Below, piece by piece: positions 56,758-64,000 of a stretch of 64,000 nt of DNA. Position 1 is the first letter of the stretch; each line of letters begins with the position of its first letter. Source of the DNA: Aplidium turbinatum (lineage: Eukaryota > Chordata > Ascidiacea > Aplousobranchia > Polyclinidae); assembly GCA_918807975.1 (NCBI GenBank), contig OU964929.1, positions 15,455,197 through 15,519,196 of the forward strand, written 5' to 3'. The notes below the pieces were generated by a model. It saw only the letters and a list, made by a program, of their open reading frames with translations. It searched no databases and was not told the origin of the DNA. Position numbers and translations under genes: made by a program.

Positions 56758-59700
56758 TAGGGTGGAGTGAAAAAAACTTTTTCTGTCATATTAATGAAGA
56801 GGGGTGTTAAAAGGGTGTCATAAGGTCTAATATTGACTTTAAAATTATTTTTTTGACGTGGCACCCAAAATCGAGCGTGCCACCCAGCCCCATGGGTCAC
56901 GCAAAGGTCAAAATCCACGAAAACAGCGTAACTTTTTTTATAATGCTTCTAGAAAGCTGGGAGTAGGCTTAAAAGTTGCAGAACAGCTATGTTCCTATAT
57001 GCTCTAAAAGAACATTTTGTTCTAAATGCATCTATTGAGCAGATATTCCAAAAAAACGTATTTTTTCCATTTTCGGGGCAAATTTAGATGAAATTGCATT
57101 TATTTGATACTTAAATACATTTTTTTACTACACTTTGTTCATTTATTTTGGGTGTTATTATGGAGTCTACATATTTGGACAGATGGGAACCTTGGCTATT
57201 TTAATTGAATAGTTATGGTTGGTTACCTATGACGGTAGTTTGTTGGTAGGTAGGCCTACTATACCATACCGTCCTTAGCATTAGCATATTGTAGCGGACT
57301 TAATGAAGCAAGCGAATACTATCTTTTAATTTGATATTGTTATACATTCATCAACATTATAGAGAGTTACTTACAAATTGAACAGGATATTTAGAACAGC
57401 ACATATCTAGGTATTTAAATTAAAATAGAAAATGCACAATCAAACCATAGCTAAGCCACAATTCGACTGACCTGCCACCATCCCCAGTCCACAATCGAAC
57501 AATTGTTCAATCTGCAGGAAGTTTAATTTAAAGCAACAGTAGTCAGCTTCGAGGAAATACATGCATATAAAACAATTGTACAGTAAAACCATAAAAAGTG
57601 TTACAAGAATAGTAGGTATTCAAATAATCATAATATTAGTCCATTAAGAAGCAAAATGTTTCTTGGTGTCGAAGCGTTTCATTAAACACCGATAGTTAAT
57701 TTTTTGCCTGATCAATCCGTCACGTCTTTCATAGCCAGCAACTGAAGACGATGCCTCGGTGACAAGTTTAATGTGCCTTTCAACAGCTTGACTATGACAT
57801 GGATGACACAATGGGGTGGATCTTACTTCTTCAAGCTGAACATTATTCAAGTGTGTGATTGCCGGATGTTTAGAGATGTCAGCCACGTTTAAATTGACCA
57901 TTTTAAAATATTCTTTTGCTTTGAAGTTTAGCTTTGGCACCAAGAATTGTCGCACATCAACATTATCGTTGCTTGATTCGTTTTCACCATCTGATTGATC
58001 AACAAATCCACCTTCAAAATCACCCATATCTATATTTTCAATTGTGTAATTCGATAAACAACCTCTAATTGATAGAATCTTGTTAACAGCCATCCTCCTC
58101 ACATCTTCATTTCCATCTGCTAGCAATAGCATGCTTAACAGTATGTTTTCAGGATGAGCAGAGAATGCATTTCTTTGCACAACCTTCAGTGAAATGTCCC
58201 TGACTCTCTTATTTGGAAATTTAACGATCCTTTAAACGAGGCCAAACAGATTTGTTGCATCACTTGTAATTCGATTCTCTCACTTAATTTGAAACCATTT
58301 TGGAAAATATACTTTTATGCAAAATTCAGTCAATAATTGAAGCATTGCAGATGGCTTTTCGACTGAGACATAATACCGCATTATTCTGCAAGCGAGAGTC
58401 AACCGCTGGGAGTGAAATATTGGCCCAATTTCTAGAAGTTCCAAATCATAGTCCACATGCCCGAGAATAACCGCCCAACATATTTTATAGGCATAATGCT
58501 GATCAGTGCTGAGATTATCCACAATTTCATTTGTGAGCAACGGAAAATTTTGGTTTAAAATGGGCTTAAACTTAATAACTGGCCAATCAAATACACTTCT
58601 ATTTTACTCCTTTCCAATTTTTCCAGAAAAGGTATCCGGGCTTTTTGTCGTTCCATCCAAAGCCATAAAAACATGACGTAGTGGCAACTCAAAATGTGGA
58701 TATGGGTGATTTTGAAGGTGGATTTGTTGATCAATCAGATGGGGAAGTGAATTAAGCAACGATAATGTTGATGTGCGACGATTCTTGGTGCCAAAGCTAA
58801 ACTTTAAAGCAAAAGAATATTTTAAAATGGTCAATTTAAACGTGGCTGACATCTCTAAACATCCGGCAATCACACACTTGAATAATGTTCAGCTTGAAGA
58901 AGTAAGATCCACCCCATTGTGTCATCCATGTCATAGTCAAGCTGTTGAAAGGCACATTAAACTTGTTACCGAGGCATCGTCTTCAGTTGCTGGCTATGAA
59001 AGACGTGACGGATTGATCAGGCAAAAATTAACTCTCGGTGTTTAATGAAACGCTTCGACACCAAGAAACATTTTGCTTCTTAATGGACTAATATTATGAT
59101 GATTTGAATACCTACTATTCTTGTAACACTTTTTATGGTTTTACTGTACAATTGTTTTATATGCATGTATTTCCTCGAAGCTGACTACTGTTGCTTTAAA
59201 TTAAACTTCCTGCAGATTGAACAATTGTTCGATTGTGGACTGGGGATGGTGGCAGGTCAGTCGAATTGTGGCTTAGCTATGGTTTGATTGTGCATTTTCT
59301 ATTTTAATTTAAATACCTAGATATGTGCTGTTCTAAATATCCTGTTCAATTTGTAAGTAACTCTCTATAATGTTGATGAATGTATAACAATATCAAATTA
59401 AAAGATAGTATTCGCTTGCTTCATTAAGTCCGCTACAATATGCTAATGCTAAGGACGGTATGGTATAATAGGCCTACCTACCAACAAACTACCGTCATAG
59501 GTAACCAACCATAACTATTCAATTAAAATAGCCAAGGTTCCCATCTGTCCAAATATGTAGACTCCATAATAACACCCAAAATAAATGAACAAAGTGTAGT
59601 AAAAAAATGTATTTAAGTATCAAATAAATGCAATTTCATCTAAATTTGCCCCCAAAAATGGAAAAAATACGTTTTTTTGGAATATCTGCTCAATAGATGC

Positions 59701-59970
59701 ATTTAGAACAAAATGTTCTTTTAGAGCATATAGGAACATAGCTGTTCTGCAACTTTTAAGCCTACTCCCAGCTTTCTAGGAGCATTATAAAAAAAGTTAC
59801 GCTGTTTTCGTGGATTTTGACCTTTGCGTGACCCATGGGGCTGGGTGGCACGCTCGATTTTGGGTGCCACGTCAAAAAAATAATTTTAAAGTCAATATTA
59901 GACCTTATGACACCCTTTTAACACCCCTCTTCATTAATATGACAGAAAAAGTTTTTTTCACTCCACCCTA
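56758..59970. mobile_element. 3.2-kb element with 1.27-kb inverted arms
   Basis: Starts TAGGGTGGAGTGAAAAAA; ends with its inverse. Exact 8-bp TSD CTTTACAC at 56750-56757 and 59971-59978. The left arm (56758 to about 58031) and right arm (about 58697-59970) are near-identical inverted copies, including part of a transposase-like gene. The unique centre is about 665 bp. Superfamily not certain; TSD and ends fit hAT best. Confidence 0.88.
57644..58690 (-). pseudogene. Transposase-like gene remnant of the 56.8-60 kb element
   Basis: Minus-strand pieces: LPLRHVFMALDGTTKSPDTF (near 58690-58610), LLTNEIVDNLSTDQHYAY and IGPIFHSQRLTLACRIMRYY (58540-58280), then LLLADGNEDVRRMAVNKI and CHPCHSQAVERHIKLVTEAS (58180-57644). 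This last block is known to me from uncharacterised transposon proteins of invertebrates (LSTDQ.YAY, HSRWLTLACRI, VERHIKLVTEAS). The frame is broken near 58270-58190. The C-terminal part is also present, reversed, in the right arm at 58773-59045, with an altered end. Confidence 0.75.
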
Positions 59971-59978
59971 CTTTACAC

Positions 59979-60965
59979 ACTGCGGCTTGCCATGTTGCAT
60001 CTAGGTCACAGTTTTTGAATGTTGAACTAATTTCCAAGCCTGCAAATCAGTCATCTTGCATTGATTTAAAATCTGCAGACATTGTTCAACGCAATGTCAT
60101 TTGAAAGACTGATTTTCTGACTGAATTGTGAATGTATCAAAGATGTTATCAGCAGTCTTATGACCATGTGTGTTTATATAAATGGCCTAATTATGCATAA
60201 GTAAACTCATTTTTTAGCTCTTCAAGTAAACATTATCTTTACATTAATTCCTTACAAACAAACAATGCTTGTTTCTTGTTTTTTTAAAAAACAAACTGCA
60301 TATGATTTTTCAGGTAACATATAAGTTAAGCGAGCTGCCTTTCACTTTGCACTTGAACACAAAAAGTGACCACTGCTGAATTTCTATTTTGGGAAACCAT
60401 GTTTGTGAATGCAACAAATGCGAATGACATCTTTGTGGCTTGATCAAGGTCTTAAAACAAAACAGAATTGTTAATTTTATCATAGCATTGATTAAGAAAA
60501 CGCCTTATTTGTTTTTTTTAGAGACTTGTACCGCTCTGAGTAGAAATAAAAGAGTAGTGTATTTCAAAAATAACTTTTAATTTGTACTAGTGGAAATTGG
60601 AAAAGCGCTACGTTTGAAATTTAATCGTATTTTAAAAATGCATCATGGAAAAAACGCCGAAATGCCAGCTTCATAAGTAAAATTACCATGTTTTGAAAAT
60701 GTGATTTATGCATAATATATAATTTTATATGATAGGTATAACTGCAGACAGTGGCACATCGTTTTGGCTTAAATGGCCTCATCAGTGCAGTTGGTACACT
60801 GGGTATGATGTGTAGGTATTTGAGTATACAATTATACAAGATAGGCAGAGTAGGCTATCTAGAGTGAAGATTTTCAAAAATACCAACACTGCGTTTTAGG
60901 AATGGTGCTAACATTCTACCATTTTGCTTGGTCATCATGCTTGTAGTTACCAGCTGAAGGCCGAT
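59979..60965. other. AT-rich region upstream of TAF1B
   Basis: No repeat boundary or second gene recognised. Probably contains the promoter and 5' UTR of TAF1B. A possible splice acceptor (TAGTTACCAG) ends at about 60952, just before the ATG. Confidence 0.35.
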
Positions 60966-61196
60966 ATGCCTGTTTGTCCAAACTGCGGTGGTGAAGAATT
61001 TGAATTGCTCAACGGATTGTACTTTTGTCAAGAATGCAATGTTCAATCCCAGGATGTTATTGAAGAAGACGTTGATAGAACTGCTGGTGTTGCTTCCAGA
61101 AGACTTCGAAAAACCAAGAAGAAGAATCGAAAATCCACTAAACCTTGTGATCAAGAAGACAGGGGGAAGCCCTGGTACACTGTAGAAGGTTTTCAG
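60966..61196 (+). CDS. TAF1B: TAF1B (RNA polymerase I SL1 subunit), first coding exon, partial
   Basis: TAF1B is the TFIIB-like subunit of SL1/TIF-IB that recruits RNA polymerase I to rDNA promoters in the nucleolus. From ATG at 60966: MPVCPNCGGEEFELLNGLYF then CQECN form the N-terminal Rrn7-type zinc ribbon (C-x2-C, 15 residues, C-x2-C). A basic linker follows (RRLRKTKKKNRKS), then the conserved PWYTVEGFQ, matching WYVCEGFQ in the human protein. The exon ends in phase 0 at TTTCAG followed by GTGCAA, a plausible donor. This gives 77 codons out of a protein that is normally nearly 600 residues. No further TAF1B exon is recognisable before the window ends, so the remaining exons must lie beyond 64000, or this is an isolated first exon. 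Confidence 0.85.
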
Positions 61197-62238
61197 GTGC
61201 AACAATTATTATTGAGGCAACTAAAGATACATTGTATATTAATGTGTATTCTGTATTTGAGTGTGGCCCACAGCATGGATATATTTGTTGCTCAATTTCC
61301 TTTAGACATGGAGACCTATATATACAGGCCTTGCTTACGGGCGAGCTTCAAATTTGACTGGAGGCCGACAGCAGTCAGAATCGCTAGTATCAATTAATAT
61401 TAATCTGGGCAATAGTTGTTAAATATAGTCTTTATGTATATTTTGGGTTATTTTTGCGCTATTTTTACCATAAATACTGGACTAGACTTTGGCACTTGTG
61501 TTGGAAATTTGTAGAGCATCTGGCAACACTGGTAAAATGGAAAGTTTGTCACTTTTTTTAAGTGAAACCAGGAGTGTTGCAGTGATTTGAAAGTCAATGA
61601 TCAAATTTGGCAATTTTTATTCGCAAAATTATCACTTCAAAGAAACAAAAACGTATAAACTTCAAAATCAAAATTTTGTCGGCCTCCAGTCATTATCGCG
61701 GGTTTGTACCTCTGCGAAGCCTGTGTGTATAGATAGTTTCAGACTAGATGTCGGTCACTTATTGAGACCGCGACTAGTAGACGTTAAAATTTTGCTGGCA
61801 CGATTTTTATCCCAGAAGGTACAAAAGAGCAACTAAGCTAGTTCTTATACGTAGTTTTGGTGACGCCGATTCGTAGACAGTACTTTGCAGATGACCATTT
61901 CAGCACACCTTCTGTTTTGCTGCTGCGTGGCCAAGTGGTAAGAATGTGTGCGTAACGTTCGAAAGGACGTAGGTTTGACACCGCTCCAGAGCACCCGCGC
62001 TGTATGTTGTTACAATTGGCACAAAATAAAACATGATTATTAGCAGTAGTTCTAACCTGTGACGTAAAAGTAACATAATTAACACCGGTCACTTCTCCCA
62101 TTTTATTTCACAACAACTGCGCTAGATTGGCGTCGTAAAGGTTGGAATTTAAAGGAAAGAAATACCTTTGTGGAGACGAACAGCGACAAGCACATAGAAA
62201 AACAGCTAGGCCTATTCAGAAGTTCATTTTGACACAGT
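61197..62238. other. TAF1B first intron (presumed), with a SINE-like segment
   Basis: AT-rich, with no coding homology. It would be intron 1 of TAF1B if the gene continues. It contains the tRNA-like segment at 61916-61995. Confidence 0.4.
61916..61995 (+). repeat. tRNA-like segment, probable SINE head
   Basis: GCGTGGCCAAGTGGTAAGAA resembles the A box of a Ser/Leu-type tRNA and GTAGGTTTGACACCG the B box, 45 bases on. Acceptor arms do not pair, so it is not a working tRNA gene. Body and TSD not defined. Confidence 0.55.
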
Positions 62239-62419
62239 ATGCTGAACAGAAGTGGGCAGTAGCGCGCTACTTTTGTAGCGGCGCTACTTTTTAGTTGGAG
62301 TAGCGGCTGCAGTAGCGGCGCTATTTTTATTCCAAAGTAGCGGTAGCGGGAGAGGCGCTACTTTTTTTCAGTCGCACTCCCGCTACCCGCTACTTTTTAA
62401 TTTAAATTGAAAAAAATGC

Positions 62420-63145
62420 TTGTTTTTTTTTGCAATATTGGCGTGGTCAAACAGCTATATAATCGTCTTGGTTGCAAAGTTTCGGTCTTTTCTAGCTGAC
62501 GTCAACTTCTTCGACGAATATCTCCGTGTGATGAAGCCTATCTGCCAGGCTTTAGACATTCTCCAGGGCGAGCCCAAGGCATATTACGGAGTCTTGCTTC
62601 CAACCATCACAATTTGCGGGAAAAAGTTGACCGAGATCAGTGATCTTGTGACTTGTGAGGAATTGAAAGTGAAAGTCCTTGAAGGGGTGAAGAAACAATT
62701 CAACAAGTGCTTCAACAACATGAAATGCGTTATGGCATCATGTCTCCATCCCTCCTTCAAGACGTCGTGGCTACAATTTCTGCACTACGTTTCCACGGAT
62801 GATGCTGACGCACTGCGAGAAAAAGTCAAGACAGATGTAATTCAACTGTTGCGGGAGACATCAAGCCAGGTTGATACCGAGAAGAGTGACACCAACACCA
62901 GTCATGACTCCGAGGATCTATTTTTTGGAGTGTTTGTGCCATCCCGTGAAACGTCGGTGCAGAAGGAAGCAACAATTGTGGACGCCTTTTTTTCGGACAA
63001 GAGCAAGTCCTTGAGCTTTTCGAATACCGAGTTAAAACATCTGTTCATTAAACACAACACCCCCATTCCTTCCAGTGCTGTGGTGGAGAGACTTTACTCT
63101 GTTGGAAAAGATGTGCTTAAGCGAAAGCGGGCAGGACTTAGTGAC
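62420..63145 (+). pseudogene. hAT transposase, C-terminal half, truncated
   Basis: The frame reads DVNFFDEYLRVMKPICQALD then ILQGEPKAYYGVLLPTITIC, the typical hAT stretch before the C-terminus. It then has CVMASCLHPSFKTSWL and the dimerisation motif PIPSSAVVERLYSVGKDVLK ending KRKRAGLSDSQ. The N-terminal zinc finger and first catalytic residues are missing. The last family residues (normally SDxxFExLxxLR) are lost where the tail-like repeat at 63145 begins, and the frame ends in that repeat. Confidence 0.88.
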
Positions 63146-63245
63146 TCTCAATCAATCAATCAATGTTTTATTTGTCAGTAACAGGAACATTGGTACATGT
63201 TTGAAATATGCAATTAATATACACAATGCAAATTTACATTAGTTC
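63145..63245 (-). repeat. 3' tail of a LINE or SINE, minus strand
   Basis: On the minus strand the sequence ends ACAAATAAAACATTGATTGATTGATT: an AATAAA followed by an ATTG-repeat tail, typical of CR1/L2-like 3' ends. It interrupts the hAT transposase frame. Left limit estimated. Confidence 0.6.
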
Positions 63246-63526
63246 TTATACTGACAGGGAGACAATGAGACGACCATACGGTCTATTTTTGCGTCGCTAT
63301 CGTTTTCATGGTCATTTTTGCGTCGCTAGAGACTTGAGTGTTTCCTACTGTCATTTTAGACAAAAGTAGCGGAAGAAGTAGCGATAGCGCGCGCTACTTT
63401 GGCCCGAGTAGCGGTAGCGGGTAGCGCGCTACTTTTGTAAATGGGTAGCGGTAGCGCGCGCTACTTTGGCCCAAGTAGCGGTAGCGGGTAGCGCGCTACT
63501 TTAAAAGTAGCGGGTGCCCACCTCTG

Positions 63527-63893
63527 ATGCTGAATGACATAAATGCTCATTCATTACCAGTTTCATAATCGAGCGGCTACTTGCAAGATAGCAGCTAATA
63601 TACATTCAGCTTACTGTAACACTGCATAAAATGGGAGCCGCCTACCTACAAATGTTTTCTGCAATTTCTCTAAACCAGAGATGTATTTATACGCTGCAAA
63701 TTCTACGCCGTAGATTTGCGGCGTAGACTTTTTGTTTACGCTAACGCTTGTGGCCACATTTTTTTGGATAGTTGTCACTTGAGGCTACGCCGTAAAGTTT
63801 TTGCGGTTTTTTAGCGCATAGCGTCAACGCATACTTTTTAATGTCTTAGCTGTTGTTTGCATTTTTTTATCAAACTTTCCAAATTTTGAATAA
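63527..63893. other. Unassigned stretch with CTACGCCGTAG palindromes
   Basis: After the hAT TSD. CTACGCCGTAGATTTGCGGCGTAG at 63699-63722 and CTACGCCGTAAAG at about 63785 look like subterminal words of another element whose transposase end follows. Confidence 0.4.
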
Positions 63894-63998
63894 GTTGAAA
63901 GAATGTTTTCAATGGGCAAAGACATATTGAAACCAAAACGCAGCAAAATGTCAGATGAACACTTTCAGATGCTTGTGTTTCTTCGTGGAAATTCAAAA
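63894..63998 (+). pseudogene. Second hAT transposase C-terminal fragment, cut by the window end
   Basis: VERMFSMGKDILKPKRSKMS continues DEHFQMLVFLRGNSK. This is the same C-terminal motif as in the 62247-63526 element but with the family ending (SDEHFxMLVFLRGN) that is missing there. It is a separate copy from a related hAT; upstream parts are not readable. Confidence 0.85.
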
Positions 63999-64000
63999 AA

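Larger units (their letters stand above)
62247..63526 (+). mobile_element. hAT transposon with GTAGCGGTAGCG-rich ends
   Basis: Left end CAGAAGTGGGCAGTAGCGCG, right end CGGGTGCCCACCTCTG. Exact 8-bp TSD ATGCTGAA at 62239-62246 and 63527-63534. Long stretches just inside both ends are made of GTAGCG, GCGCTAC and CTACTTTT words. Encodes the C-terminal half of a hAT transposase; a small LINE/SINE tail is inserted in it. Confidence 0.92.

Noticed and set aside
61916-61995. Functional Ser/Leu tRNA gene
   Set aside because: B box is imperfect and the acceptor stem does not form.

Overview
This is an AT-rich animal (metazoan) genomic window. It holds five recognisable host genes in a dense bed of transposable elements. 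The gene set (sphingosine-1-phosphate phosphatase, pyridoxamine-phosphate oxidase, MAPKAPK5, a six-TM glycerophosphodiester phosphodiesterase, TAF1B) is animal. The sequence alone does not fix the phylum; an aquatic invertebrate or invertebrate chordate would fit. No virus-like or LTR element was recognised.

Host genes. (1) 789-3409, minus: a six-exon SGPP2-like gene, whose exons I placed by splice sites and phase. (2) 4497-5276, minus: an intronless PNPO gene. (3) 12309-12980, minus: a diverged PNPO paralogue that has lost several substrate-contact residues. (4) 15507-16955, minus: MAPKAPK5 with its whole coding sequence in one exon. (5) 47910-49532, plus: a GDPD4/5-type membrane phosphodiesterase, also one coding exon. 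(6) 60966-61196, plus: the first coding exon of TAF1B, ending at a splice donor; the rest is not seen. The two PNPO copies form a tandem pair, separated by a foldback element.

Mobile DNA. Most remaining sequence can be resolved into elements by terminal inverted repeats and target-site duplications (TSDs). At 7805-12091 a palindromic foldback carries one copy of the same hAT-like element in each arm. At 18.5-20.9 kb lie tRNA-derived SINEs and a hAT MITE. At 21027-26457 a hAT element is split by a 3.45-kb RTE/BovB-type LINE. At 30-35.5 kb lie Tc1/mariner and hAT remnants and a P-superfamily element with a THAP domain. At 37202-46601 a 9.4-kb element with hAT-like ends contains a 6.5-kb giant palindrome (39131-45637). 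Its arms are arrays of about 392-bp repeats, and it is flanked by its own 8-bp TSD. At 49981-54698 two adjacent insertions sit side by side, the second holding two further nested elements. At 56758-59970 a 3.2-kb element has arms of about 1.27 kb, and at 62247-63526 there is another hAT element.

The strongest candidate for something undescribed is the 39-45 kb foldback: a satellite-like array in two mirrored halves, mobilised as a unit. A recurring theme is that many element families here carry family-specific short words clustered at their ends, as expected for transposase-binding subterminal repeats.
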